Part shown: piece after piece, positions 1-9,181 of the stretch
How the letters are laid out: each line of letters opens with the position of its first letter
Position numbering within the stretch: the stretch's first letter is position 1
Source of the DNA: Parvibaculum sp.
Lineage (GTDB): Bacteria; Pseudomonadota; Alphaproteobacteria; Parvibaculales; Parvibaculaceae
NCBI GenBank assembly: GCA_017642695.1
Contig: JAEPQD010000002.1
Coordinates: 620,001 to 684,000 of the forward strand
Length of the DNA: 64,000 bases
Direction: 5' to 3'
Position numbers and translations under genes: made by a program
Notes under the pieces: generated by a model
Told to the model about the DNA's origin: nothing
Database searches by the model: none
What the model saw: only the letters and a program-made list of their open reading frames with translations

Positions 1-532
1 TGCAGGGAACCGGCGGGGGAATGCGCCGGCGCGCCGCCGCTGCCGGCTTCCTGGTGCCGTCAATGCTGTAGTCGGAGCCGAAGGGGCTGCCGAGCGTCAC
101 GACCTGCCGCACCGCATAGGGAAACTCGCGCGCGAGTTCACGGGCGAAGATGCCGCCCAGCGACCAGCCGACAATGCTGATGCGCCGTCCGTAGCGGCCA
201 TGCAGGTCCTTCAGACGTGCTTTCAGCCGCTCATGCAACTCGCGGCTCGGGCCCCAGTTGTGGCCCTGCTTCCAGGGGTGGGTCGTATAGCCGAGTTCGT
301 CGAGATAGCGGCGGATGATGAAGGTCGATTCGTCGCCCGTCAGCACGCCGGGCAGTACCAGCACCGCGTGCCCGTCGCCGCGTGGCGCCGAGAGAAGCGC
401 GGGGATCGCGGGCGTCAGCGCGCCGAGTTCCGCGAAGAAGCGCAGCTCGCCGAGCCGCGACAGCCAGCCGGGTTCACGCGATTGCGTTTCCTCGTCGTGG
501 AGGTCGCCCCAGTTGTCGAAGGTATACGCCAT
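1..532 (-). CDS. alpha/beta hydrolase, partial (C-terminus outside window)
   Basis: The frame opens at the ATG read from 532 and is still open at base 1, so about 177 N-terminal residues are visible and the C-terminus is missing. The sequence shows a first strand and oxyanion region (VLVLPGVLTGD, residues about 57-67) and a nucleophile elbow GWSLGG with the serine near residue 124, followed by TLGSPFG. This is typical of esterase/lipase-like alpha/beta hydrolases of the PGAP1/triacylglycerol lipase type. The acid and histidine of the triad would lie beyond the window. The substrate cannot be told from sequence. No signal peptide is seen, so it is probably cytoplasmic. Confidence 0.8.
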   Translation of the reverse strand, partial: MAYTFDNWGDLHDEETQSREPGWLSRLGELRFFAELGALTPAIPALLSAPRGDGHAVLVLPGVLTGDESTFIIRRYLDELGYTTHPWKQGHNWGPSRELHERLKARLKDLHGRYGRRISIVGWSLGGIFARELAREFPYAVRQVVTLGSPFGSDYSIDGTRKPAAAARRRIPPPVPC

Positions 533-622
533 TGCCGCCCCGTGCCTCGTTGAGGCTCATCGTACCGCATCGCAGCATGAAAAGGGCGGAAATTTCCGTG
601 TCGTTTTGCATCCCCGCCTGGC

Positions 623-1528
623 CTAGACGCCGTCGAGCCGGCAGCCTCTTTTTTTCAGAATGGGGCGGAGTTCCCGGTAGGCGGCTGCGTTCCGGTTCAG
701 CGGAATGCCGGGATGCAGGTGATGGATGATGTGATGTTCCATCCCGAAGGAGACAATATTGCCGAACCAGTAGTGGAAATGGCGCGTGTTGCGGTAGCGG
801 CCCTGTTCGTTCATCGGGTGATGCGGAAACCAGCTCAGGAAGAGCGAGATGTAGCTCATGCCGATATGCCGCGGCAGCCACCAGAGAAGCGCCGCCTCGA
901 TCGCGTAGCCGCTCCACGCGAGCGCTGTCAGGATCGCCCAGAAGCTTAGCGTCTGCGCCAGCCCTTCCATCATCGCGCGCTTTGCCGTCTCGTCGCCTGC
1001 TTCGGCTTTCTCGCGCAGGAGCTTGCCATAGGCATTCGGCTGGCCGGGTTGGCGGCGGCGGATGCCGGTCAGGATTGCCTGCCAAGCGTTCGCGGCCTTC
1101 ACGCCATAGTCCGGGTCGCGTTCAGGGTCGTTCGTGTAGGTGTGGTGATCCATATGCGTGATGCGCGCCGTCTTGAAGGGCAACACCAGCGGAATGGTCG
1201 AGACGTAGCCGATCAGTTCGTTGAGCCAGCGCAAGGGTTCGCCGCTCTTCGCATAGTTTGAATGCTGCGCCTCATGCGAGGGCAGGTAGCAGAGCGCGAC
1301 GTTGAGAGTCGCCAGCGGGAACGCGATCCAGAGCGACAGCGTGCCCGTCATCACGAGCGGCCAGAGCGCCAGCCAGCAGACGAGATTGCCGAGCCCCCAT
1401 GCCGCCATGACAATGGGAAAAGGCCCGATATATTTCCGGGCGATCGTCAGTTCCTCGCGGGCGAGTTCGCGGTCGTTCCTTTCGGCGACAGGCGCGGCCG
1501 CCACGGGTTCGGTCACGGCGACGTTCAT
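623..1528 (-). CDS. membrane fatty acid desaturase family protein
   Basis: Protein of 301 residues with the three histidine boxes of membrane di-iron desaturases/hydroxylases: HEAQH (85-89), HMDHH (125-129) and HHIIHH (265-270). Hydrophobic segments lie around residues 35-80 and 195-235. Such enzymes insert a double bond or hydroxyl group into acyl or carotenoid chains using O2 and an external electron donor; the exact substrate is not evident. The start at 1528 is preferred over longer frames because GGGAGGTGG sits just upstream and because it overlaps the stop of the preceding 65-residue protein in an ATGA junction. It is the last gene of a TetR / small membrane protein / desaturase operon, so expression probably responds to the TetR ligand. 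Confidence 0.85.
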   Translation of the reverse strand: MNVAVTEPVAAAPVAERNDRELAREELTIARKYIGPFPIVMAAWGLGNLVCWLALWPLVMTGTLSLWIAFPLATLNVALCYLPSHEAQHSNYAKSGEPLRWLNELIGYVSTIPLVLPFKTARITHMDHHTYTNDPERDPDYGVKAANAWQAILTGIRRRQPGQPNAYGKLLREKAEAGDETAKRAMMEGLAQTLSFWAILTALAWSGYAIEAALLWWLPRHIGMSYISLFLSWFPHHPMNEQGRYRNTRHFHYWFGNIVSFGMEHHIIHHLHPGIPLNRNAAAYRELRPILKKRGCRLDGV

Positions 1529-1722
1529 ATCCACCTCCCGCGGAACTTCGCGGCAAGGCCGAGGCCCGTGCCGATCAACAATCCCGTCTGAACGAAGGAA
1601 AGGCCGAAGGGCGCGGCGATCTCCATCGCTTCCATCGACTGCGCGATCAGCGGCGCGAGGAAGCCGATGCCGAAAAGCACCGGACCCCAGGGGCCGATCG
1701 TTTGCACTATCTTCCCGATCAT
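1525..1722 (-). CDS. small membrane protein coupled to desaturase
   Basis: Protein of 65 residues with two hydrophobic stretches (about 9-26 and 40-56) and a short charged tail (KFRGRWI). It is sandwiched by 4-base ATGA overlaps with the TetR gene upstream and the desaturase downstream, so all three are probably translationally coupled. I do not recognise a named family. Its position suggests a role as an accessory or stabilising subunit of the desaturase, but that is inference only. It is too hydrophobic and too tightly packed between genuine genes to be dismissed as a chance frame. Confidence 0.7.
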   Translation of the reverse strand: MIGKIVQTIGPWGPVLFGIGFLAPLIAQSMEAMEIAAPFGLSFVQTGLLIGTGLGLAAKFRGRWI

Positions 1723-2357
1723 GTCCGTTTCCTCTTGGGAGCTTCGTTTCCGGTGAGGCTCTTCTGCGGTGCTTCCGGATCGATGATGAGGCGCACCATG
1801 CGCTCGATGAAGGCATCGAGGTTTCGTTCGTCCGGCATGCTGCCCTGCATCGGATCGGCGAGCATCGCCGCCACGCCGCGCACGGTCGCGGTGCTATAGA
1901 TCACGATGTCGTCCACCGTCTCCTCGGGCAGCCAGCCCGCCGCCTGTGCCTCGCGCGCGGCGTCGGCCACGATCTCGTGCCAGCGCCGGCGCGACTGCAT
2001 CAGATCGTCATCCGCATGCGCGGCGACTTCCGGGTGCGTGATCGTCCGGTAATAGGCGGGGAATTCGAGCGAGAAGCGGACATAGGCCTGGCCGAGCGCG
2101 TTGTAGCGGACCAGCGGGTCCGTGCCCGCCGCGTCGGCTGCCGCCAGCACATAGTCGAGGAGCCGGTGGCTTCCTTCCGTCGCCAGTGCGCGCAGCAGGT
2201 CCGCCTTGTCCTTGAAGTGGCGGGCAGGGGCCGCATGCGACACGCCGATGTCGCGCGCCAGCGCGCGCAGGCTCAGCGCCTCGATGCCCTGTTCGGCGAT
2301 GACGGCCGCCGCCCGGTCGAGCAGCACTTTCCGCAGGTTGCCGTGGTGATAGGTCAT
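1719..2357 (-). CDS. TetR/AcrR family transcriptional regulator
   Basis: Protein of 212 residues. The N-terminal helix-turn-helix is clear (ALSLRALARDIGVSHAAPARHF, residues about 27-48, with the typical K-D-K-A-D-L-L stretch after it), followed by a helical ligand-binding domain with a TetR_C-like pattern. The start at 2357 gives the usual N-terminal distance to the HTH. It is first in an operon with the small membrane protein and the desaturase. Two palindromic boxes just upstream (2370-2384 and 2403-2417) are the likely autoregulatory operators, so it probably represses its own operon until a lipid-like effector binds; the effector is inferred from context. Confidence 0.88.
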   Translation of the reverse strand: MTYHHGNLRKVLLDRAAAVIAEQGIEALSLRALARDIGVSHAAPARHFKDKADLLRALATEGSHRLLDYVLAAADAAGTDPLVRYNALGQAYVRFSLEFPAYYRTITHPEVAAHADDDLMQSRRRWHEIVADAAREAQAAGWLPEETVDDIVIYSTATVRGVAAMLADPMQGSMPDERNLDAFIERMVRLIIDPEAPQKSLTGNEAPKRKRT

Positions 2358-2369
2358 GCCCGGTCCAAA

Positions 2370-2384
2370 GTTGTCACTGACAAC
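2370..2384. promoter_or_regulatory. TetR operator O1 (perfect palindrome)
   Basis: GTTGTCA-C-TGACAAC is a perfect 7-1-7 palindrome beginning 12 bp upstream of the TetR start. It is repeated imperfectly at 2403-2417, with centres 33 bp apart, close to three helical turns. This fits two TetR dimers bound on the same face of the DNA. Confidence 0.65.
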
Positions 2385-2402
2385 ATGACTCGCGGGCGGA
2401 AT

Positions 2403-2417
2403 GTTGTCAATGGCAAC
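2403..2417. promoter_or_regulatory. TetR operator O2 (imperfect copy)
   Basis: GTTGTCA-A-TGGCAAC matches the 2370-2384 palindrome with one arm mismatch. It lies directly after the stop of the upstream CDF exporter gene, so the operon promoter must be packed into the roughly 60 bp between the two genes. Confidence 0.6.
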
Positions 2418-2419
2418 TT

Positions 2420-3349
2420 TCAGCCGTGCCGATGAGCGCCCTCGTCCGGGCAGGCTTCCTCCTCGATCTGTACGGTCGCGTGGCCGATACCGAATTTCTC
2501 GGCGAGCCGCTCCTTGATCGCGCCGAGGGTCGAGTTCGCGTCGGCTTCCGGTTTCAGCTGTGCGTGCAGCGTCGCCACCGCGCGGTTCGAGCCGAGCGAC
2601 CAGGCGTGGACGTGATGCACATTGCAGACGCCCGGAACGTTCACCATCAGGTCTTCTGAAATCGTTTCCCCGTCGACGCCGTCGGGCGTTCCTTCCATCA
2701 ATATGTGCGCGCTTTCCTTCGTGATGCCGACGGCGCTTTTCAGGATGAGGAGGGCGACGAGCACGGAGAGGATCGGGTCGGCGATGGTCATGCCCGTCGC
2801 GATGATGATGCCCGCCGCCGTGATCGCCGCTACCGAGCCCAGCATGTCGCCCATCACGTGCAGCGCCGCGCCGCGCATGTTGAGATTGTTCTCGCCGCCA
2901 TGCAGCAGCTTGAAGGCGACGATGTTGACGATGAGGCCCGCCACCGCGATCACGAGCATCGGCGTGCCCATCACGGCGGCTGGTTCCATGATGCGGCCTA
3001 CCGCCTCGACCATGATCCAGAGCACGACGCCGATCATCACGATGCCGTTCGCGAAGGCGGCAAGGACTTCCGCGCGTGCGTAGCCGTAGGAGCGGGCATC
3101 GTCCGCCGGGCGGCTCGCGAGCCGCGTCGCGACGAAGGCGAGCATCAGCGCGCCGGTGTCGGTCAGCATGTGGCCCGCATCGGCGAGAAGCGCAAGCGAG
3201 CCCGAGACGATACCGCCAACCGCCTCCAGCACCATGAAGCCGCCGGTCAGCCACATGGCGAACATCACGCGCTTCTCGTTGCCCATTCCGTGCGCATGTG
3301 CGCCATGCGAGTGGGAGCCGTGCGAATGATCGTGGTGATGAGCAGTCAT
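2420..3349 (-). CDS. czcD: CDF-family zinc/cobalt efflux transporter (CzcD/ZitB type)
   Basis: Protein of 309 residues of the cation diffusion facilitator family, which exchanges cytoplasmic Zn(II)/Co(II) for protons. The N-terminus is histidine-rich (residues 4-20, alternating His with Asp/Ser/Gly/Ala). Transmembrane metal-site pairs are visible as H60-xxx-D64 and H164-xxx-D168, the HD/HD signature of zinc-selecting members, with about six TM helices and a C-terminal cytoplasmic domain (VHHVHAWSLGSNRA). It follows a CzrA-like ArsR repressor on the same strand, with a palindromic repeat element in between, so zinc-induced co-expression is likely. The symbol is by family and not proof of orthology. 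Confidence 0.88.
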   Translation of the reverse strand: MTAHHHDHSHGSHSHGAHAHGMGNEKRVMFAMWLTGGFMVLEAVGGIVSGSLALLADAGHMLTDTGALMLAFVATRLASRPADDARSYGYARAEVLAAFANGIVMIGVVLWIMVEAVGRIMEPAAVMGTPMLVIAVAGLIVNIVAFKLLHGGENNLNMRGAALHVMGDMLGSVAAITAAGIIIATGMTIADPILSVLVALLILKSAVGITKESAHILMEGTPDGVDGETISEDLMVNVPGVCNVHHVHAWSLGSNRAVATLHAQLKPEADANSTLGAIKERLAEKFGIGHATVQIEEEACPDEGAHRHG

Positions 3350-3384
3350 GCCGAAGCTTTCGCTTTTCCTTTGCCTCTTGTCCC

Positions 3385-3506
3385 ACCCGCCCCTGGGGGC
3401 GGGTCGAAATTCACGAAGGGAATTTCGGGGCGGGGGAACCCTTCGCCGACGCCGCGCCCCCGCCCCAAACCACTTGCAGTGGTTTGACCCTCCCCGAGGG
3501 GAGGGT
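3385..3506. repeat. nested palindromic repeat, copy A (inverted orientation)
   Basis: Copy A of a three-member family. On the plus strand it reads as terminal hairpin (ACCCGCCCCTGGGGGCGGGT), GAAATTC...GAATTTC hairpin, GGGGCGGGGG (3427-3436) pairing with CCCCCGCCCC (3457-3466), then CAAACCACT/AGTGGTTTG (3466-3474/3478-3486), then terminal hairpin (GACCCTCCCC...GGGGAGGGT). The same module order occurs in copies B and C, read in the opposite direction, with different but still complementary arm sequences. It lies in the transcribed gap between the ArsR and CDF genes. Confidence 0.8.
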
Positions 3507-3536
3507 GGGAGGAGAGGGCGACGTTTGCTGCCATGC

Positions 3537-3884
3537 TCATTCCGCGTCCTCGTTCACATGCGCGATCATGTCGGAGATGACATGTGCCACGTGCTGGTCG
3601 TGGATCATGTAGAAGATCTGCTTGCCGCGCCGGTCGGCGGTCACGAGCCGCGCCGCGCGCAGGAGCCGGAGGTGATGGCTCACCAGCGAGATCGAGAGGC
3701 CGAGCCGTTCAGCGATCTCGCCCACCGATACCGGCCCCTCCAGCGTCGCGATGACGATGCGCAGCCGGCTCGGGTCCGCCAGCATCTTGAACATGTCGGC
3801 CAGCTCGTAGGTCTTGTCCTCGCGAAGGGCGGGGGCGGGAGCCTTCGGAACGGGTTTGGGAGCGGGTTTCGGGGCGGCGCCCAT
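3537..3884 (-). CDS. ArsR/SmtB family zinc-sensing repressor (CzrA-like)
   Basis: Protein of 115 residues from the ATG at 3884. A Pro/Ala/Lys-rich N-terminal extension precedes a winged helix (KMLADPSRLRIVIATL, then LGLSISLVSHHLRLLRAA). The last helix carries D-x-H-x10-H-x2-E (DQHVAHVISDMIAHVNE), the alpha-5 interfacial zinc site of SmtB/CzrA regulators. A longer TTG frame to 3914 is rejected because it would run through the operator palindrome at 3899-3914. Family knowledge predicts DNA release on Zn(II) or Co(II) binding, which fits the CDF exporter downstream. Confidence 0.88.
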   Translation of the reverse strand: MGAAPKPAPKPVPKAPAPALREDKTYELADMFKMLADPSRLRIVIATLEGPVSVGEIAERLGLSISLVSHHLRLLRAARLVTADRRGKQIFYMIHDQHVAHVISDMIAHVNEDAE

Positions 3885-3898
3885 GCCAACCTCGTCAA

Positions 3899-3914
3899 TT
3901 GAACAACTGTTCAA
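3899..3914. promoter_or_regulatory. ArsR/CzrA operator
   Basis: TTGAACA-AC-TGTTCAA is a perfect 7-2-7 palindrome 15 bp upstream of the arsR start. It matches the TGAACA-N2-TGTTCA core known for SmtB/CzrA-type operators. Autoregulation of the arsR-CDF operon is the likely role. Confidence 0.75.
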
Positions 3915-3978
3915 CTGTTATCAGGTGGCGGGATGGGGCGCAAGTCCGATGCTCGTCTGGGTACAAGCCATCTGGACT

Positions 3979-4134
3979 ACCCTCCCCCTGTGGGAGGGTC
4001 AAACGGGCGGAGCCCGTTTGGGGAGGGGTAAGCGGTGAACCGGGAGCGAGCTATATGCGGTGAGCCTTGATACCCCTCCCCGAAATTCGCTTCGCTCGCG
4101 CTCGCAAATTTCGACCCTCCCACAGGGGGAGGGT
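3979..4134. repeat. nested palindromic repeat, copy B
   Basis: A 156-bp element bounded by exact 22-bp inverted ends (3979-4000 and 4113-4134), each itself a hairpin (ACCCTCCC...GGGAGGGT). Inside are CAAACGGGC/GCCCGTTTG (4000-4008/4012-4020), GGGGAGGGG (4020-4028) pairing with CCCCTCCCC (4073-4081) across a variable 44-base loop, and GAAATT...AATTTC (4082-4112). Copy C at 40584-40734 has identical ends. Confidence 0.85.
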
Positions 4135-4228
4135 AGTCCCGAAACGATGACCGAAGTTGTCGGCCACTTTCGTTCCGACGCTCTCCCCGATGTGCTAAAC
4201 CCCCTCCCGTCCAACCTCTGGAGGCCTC

Positions 4229-5434
4229 ATGCGTATCGGCACGCCGCTTTCCCCATCCGCCTTCCGCGTCATGCTTCTGGGCTCCGGCGAGCTCGGCAAG
4301 GAAGTCGTGATCGAGCTGCAGCGGCTCGGTGTCGAGGTGATCGCGGTCGACCGCTACGAGAACGCGCCCGCGCAGCAGGTGGCACATCGCTCCCATGTGA
4401 TTGCGATGACGGATGCGAAGGCGCTCCGTGCGCTGGTCGAGAAGGAGCGCCCCCATCTCATCGTGCCGGAGATCGAGGCGATCGCGACCGACGAGCTTGC
4501 GCGCATCGAGGCGGACGGTCTCGCGGAAGTCATTCCGACCGCGCGCGCGACGCAGCTCACCATGAACCGGGAGGGCATTCGCCGTCTCGCTGCCGAGGAG
4601 CTTGGTCTTCGGACGTCACCCTATGCCTTCGCGTCGACCGCCGCCGAGCTGAAGGAAGCAATAGGGGCGGGCATCGGATTTCCCTGCTTCGTGAAGCCGG
4701 TGATGTCGTCCTCCGGCAAGGGGCAGAGCCTTCTTGAAGGGCCAGATGATATTCAGCCCGCCTGGGATTATGCAATGGCGGGCGGTCGCGTGGAGAATCC
4801 GCGCATCATCGTCGAGGGGCTCGTCGATTTCGACTACGAGATCACGCAGCTCACCGTTCGCGCGAAGGGGGCAGGCGGCGAGGTCGAGACGCATTTCTGC
4901 GCGCCGGTCGGGCATCGCCAGGTGAAGGGCGATTATGTCGAGAGCTGGCAGCCGCAGCAGATGAGCGAAAAGGCACTCGCTGCCTCGCGCGACATCGCGG
5001 GCAAGGTCACCGCCGCGCTCGGGGGCAGGGGTATTTTCGGCGTCGAGCTTTTCGTGAAGGGCGACGAGGTCTGGTTCTCCGAAGTGAGCCCCCGTCCGCA
5101 CGATACCGGGCTCGTCACCCTCATCACGCAGTACCAGAGCGAGTTCGCGCTTCATGCCCGCGCGATTCTCGGGCTTCCCGTCACCGTCGACATGATCTCG
5201 CCGGGCGCCTCCGCCGTCATCTATGGCGGGCTGGAAGAGAAGGGCATCGCCTTCGAGGGCGTCGAGAAGGCTTTGGCGCTTCCCGGCACCGATATCCGCC
5301 TCTTCGGCAAGCCCGAATCCTTCGAGCGCCGCCGCATGGGCGTCGCCCTCGCGCGCGCCGCCGGCACCGACGAGGCGCGGCAAGTGGCGAAGCAGGCCGC
5401 CGACAGCGTGAGGCCTGTGCCGGCTGCAGAATAA
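4229..5434 (+). CDS. purT: formate-dependent phosphoribosylglycinamide formyltransferase
   Basis: PurT, 401 residues, a normal family length. It joins formate and GAR using ATP to give FGAR, an alternative to PurN in purine synthesis. It is an ATP-grasp enzyme: N-terminal Rossmann-like segment ([13 protein letters not shown], about 14-26), nucleotide loop with [10 protein letters not shown] (about 152-161), and the metal/ATP region [29 protein letters not shown] (about 271-300). The start is set by GGAGG about 6 bases upstream of the ATG. It is a single-gene unit on the plus strand downstream of repeat copy B, with no regulatory site that I can recognise. Confidence 0.95.
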   Translation: MRIGTPLSPSAFRVMLLGSGELGKEVVIELQRLGVEVIAVDRYENAPAQQVAHRSHVIAMTDAKALRALVEKERPHLIVPEIEAIATDELARIEADGLAEVIPTARATQLTMNREGIRRLAAEELGLRTSPYAFASTAAELKEAIGAGIGFPCFVKPVMSSSGKGQSLLEGPDDIQPAWDYAMAGGRVENPRIIVEGLVDFDYEITQLTVRAKGAGGEVETHFCAPVGHRQVKGDYVESWQPQQMSEKALAASRDIAGKVTAALGGRGIFGVELFVKGDEVWFSEVSPRPHDTGLVTLITQYQSEFALHARAILGLPVTVDMISPGASAVIYGGLEEKGIAFEGVEKALALPGTDIRLFGKPESFERRRMGVALARAAGTDEARQVAKQAADSVRPVPAAE

Positions 5435-5507
5435 TTTTCCGGCCCCACCTCGCCGGACATGGGGAAACGCTCTATCTCTCTGGGATCGATTGTCAGGGGA
5501 GTTCCGA

Positions 5508-6458
5508 TTGACTGCTTTTCTTCTCGTGCTTGGTCTCTTGCTGTTGCTCGTCGGGGCGGAGTTTCTGGTCAAGGGCGCTGCGGCGCTGGCAACCCGGATC
5601 GGTGTTTCTCCCTTTTTGATCGGGCTCACGCTGGTTGGCTTCGGGACTTCGTCGCCCGAACTTGTCGCGAGCCTTGAAGGCGCGTTCCAGGGCTATCCCG
5701 GTATCGCCGTCGGCAATGTCGTCGGCTCGAACATCGCCAACATCCTGCTCATTCTCGGCGCGGCCGGTCTCGTCTTCCCGATGGTTTGCGACCGCGGCGC
5801 GCTGAAGCGGGACGGCACCATGATGCTGCTCGCCGCTCTGGCGCTGCTCGGCGTCTGCCTTCTCGGTTCCCTATCGCGGGAAGCGGGTTTCGTCTTTCTC
5901 GCGGTTCTTGCGCTCTACCTCGTCTACACCTACCGCGCGGACAGGAAGGGGCAGGACGGAGGCGGTGAGCTTCACGCCTCGGAGGCGGAGTTTCTCAGGT
6001 CACGCACACCGATGAGCCTCGTCATCGAGATCGTCATGACCATAGGCGGTCTTGCCGCTCTCGTCGTCGGCGCCTCGCTCCTTGTCGACAGTTCGGTGAA
6101 GATCGCGGAAGGATTCGGCATTTCCGATTCCGTTATCGGGCTTACTCTCGTCGCCGTCGGTACCTCGCTGCCGGAGCTCGCGACCTCCGTTCTCGCCGCT
6201 TTCCGCCGCAAGGCCGATATCGCCATCGGCAATGTCATCGGCTCCAACATCTTCAACGTGCTCGGCATCGCGGGAACGGTCGCCGTCGTGAAGCCCATTG
6301 CCGTGCCGGCGGACATCGCCTCTTTCGACATCTGGGTGATGATGGCTGCCTCGGTCGTGTTCATGGTCCTCGCCTGGACCGGTGCACGGATCGGGCGGAT
6401 CGAGGCGCTTGCGCTTCTCGTCGGCTACGGGGCTTATGTGACGTTTTTGTTGCGGTAA
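5508..6458 (+). CDS. calcium/sodium antiporter (YrbG/CaCA family)
   Basis: Inner-membrane protein of 316 residues from a TTG start at 5508. AGGGGAG six bases upstream decides this start over an in-frame TTG at 5490 that precedes the ribosome site. It has the two inverted alpha repeats of the Ca2+:cation antiporter family: GFGTSSPELVAS with GNVVGSNIANI in the first half and AVGTSLPELATS with GNVIGSNIFNVLG in the second. About ten TM helices are expected. The conserved G-T-S-x-PE acidic residues bind the transported ions. The gene stands alone between purT and a LysR regulator. Confidence 0.9.
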   Translation: MTAFLLVLGLLLLLVGAEFLVKGAAALATRIGVSPFLIGLTLVGFGTSSPELVASLEGAFQGYPGIAVGNVVGSNIANILLILGAAGLVFPMVCDRGALKRDGTMMLLAALALLGVCLLGSLSREAGFVFLAVLALYLVYTYRADRKGQDGGGELHASEAEFLRSRTPMSLVIEIVMTIGGLAALVVGASLLVDSSVKIAEGFGISDSVIGLTLVAVGTSLPELATSVLAAFRRKADIAIGNVIGSNIFNVLGIAGTVAVVKPIAVPADIASFDIWVMMAASVVFMVLAWTGARIGRIEALALLVGYGAYVTFLLR

Positions 6459-6571
6459 TGTGACAGTCGAGCGCCTGTTTTCGCAAAGCACCTTTTGCAT
6501 TTCCGCATTTACGGGGCCGTTCGAGCCGCTATCCTGCCTTCTCCCGGCCACCGCCTTGAGGCAGGATTCGC

Positions 6572-7531
6572 ATGAACTGGGACGATTTGCGCTTTTTCCT
6601 TGCCGTTGCCGCGGCGGGCAGCCTTTCCGGCGCCGGTCAGCAGCTTGGCGTCAATACGACGACGGTTTTGCGCCGCGTGGCCTCCCTCGAGGACGATCTT
6701 GGGGCCCGGCTGTTCGAGCGTGAGCGCACCGGCTACCGCCTGACGGCCGCCGGCGAGAAGCTCGTCGAGGCTCTGGAGCCCGTGGACCGGCGGCTTTCCG
6801 CGCTTCCGCGCGACTTCGCCGCGGCGGGCGAGGGCGCCGAGGGCACGGTCCGGATCGCCGCCGGCGAGGTCATCGCTTCTGCGCTTCTTGCCGTCGAGCT
6901 CCCTGCCTTCCGCGAAGCCCATCCGGGGCTCGAACTCGAAATCGTCACCGATCCGCGCCTCTCCGCAATCGGCCAGGCCCCCAGAATTGGTAATCCTCTC
7001 AAGGACGTAGACGTCGCGCTGCGGCTCGCGCGGCCGACCCAGGGCGATATGTTGATGCGCAAGGTGGGTGACATGGCCTATGGCCTCTATGCTTCGCCGG
7101 CCTATCTCGAAGCACGCGGGCGCCCTGGCCAGATGCAGGACATAGCTGGTCACGACTTGATCGGTTTTCCGCGCTCGGAAACGCCGCTCGGGCCTGTCTG
7201 GTGGTTCTCGCGCGCGGAGAAGTCGGCGCGCATCGCGCTTCGTTCATCGAGTGTCGAGGCGCGGGCTGCTGCGGCACGCTCGGATCTCGGGCTCGCCGCT
7301 CTTCCCTGCATTCTCGGCGATGTCGATTCGCGGCTTGTGCGCGTTTTTGGCCCGGATGTCCTCGGCGCGCTCGAAATGTGGCTGATGGCGCGAAACGATC
7401 TTGCCCAGCTCGCCCATGTTCGCGCCGTTATGGAATTCGTCGTGGATGCAGTCAAGCGGCACAGGGCAAGGCTCGAAGGACGCGAGCATGAGGTTCGCGA
7501 ACTCCTACCCCGACCACGCCCAAACCATTGA
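6572..7531 (+). CDS. LysR family transcriptional regulator
   Basis: Protein of 319 residues with an N-terminal winged HTH (MNWDDLRFFLAVAAAGSLSG..., TTTVLRRVASLEDDLGARLFERERTGYRLT, residues 1-60) and a type-2 periplasmic-binding-like effector domain after about residue 90. LysR regulators usually control an adjacent divergent gene or a distant target; here neither neighbour is divergent (the antiporter and mreB are on the same strand), so the target is unknown. The start at 6572 places the HTH at the usual position. Confidence 0.88.
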   Translation: MNWDDLRFFLAVAAAGSLSGAGQQLGVNTTTVLRRVASLEDDLGARLFERERTGYRLTAAGEKLVEALEPVDRRLSALPRDFAAAGEGAEGTVRIAAGEVIASALLAVELPAFREAHPGLELEIVTDPRLSAIGQAPRIGNPLKDVDVALRLARPTQGDMLMRKVGDMAYGLYASPAYLEARGRPGQMQDIAGHDLIGFPRSETPLGPVWWFSRAEKSARIALRSSSVEARAAAARSDLGLAALPCILGDVDSRLVRVFGPDVLGALEMWLMARNDLAQLAHVRAVMEFVVDAVKRHRARLEGREHEVRELLPRPRPNH

Positions 7532-9097
<1,566 letters not shown>

Positions 9098-9181
9098 GCA
9101 GGTTGCAGTAGCGTTCCCGGCGGGGAAGATCAGGCAGGAACGGACGGGCCGGCCGTATCGAAAGAACAGTAGTCAGTCGTC

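Larger units (their letters stand above)
3885..4228. other. intergenic region between arsR and purT
   Basis: This 344-base gap holds the CzrA-type operator (3899-3914), the divergent promoter region, and repeat copy B (3979-4134). Between the repeat and purT I see only the purT leader with a GGAGG ribosome site at about 4218. I see no additional gene. Confidence 0.7.

Noticed and set aside
623..1816. A longer frame (397 residues) for the desaturase
   Set aside because: The first 96 residues overlap the small membrane protein and TetR genes in another frame; GGGAGGTGG decides the start at 1528.
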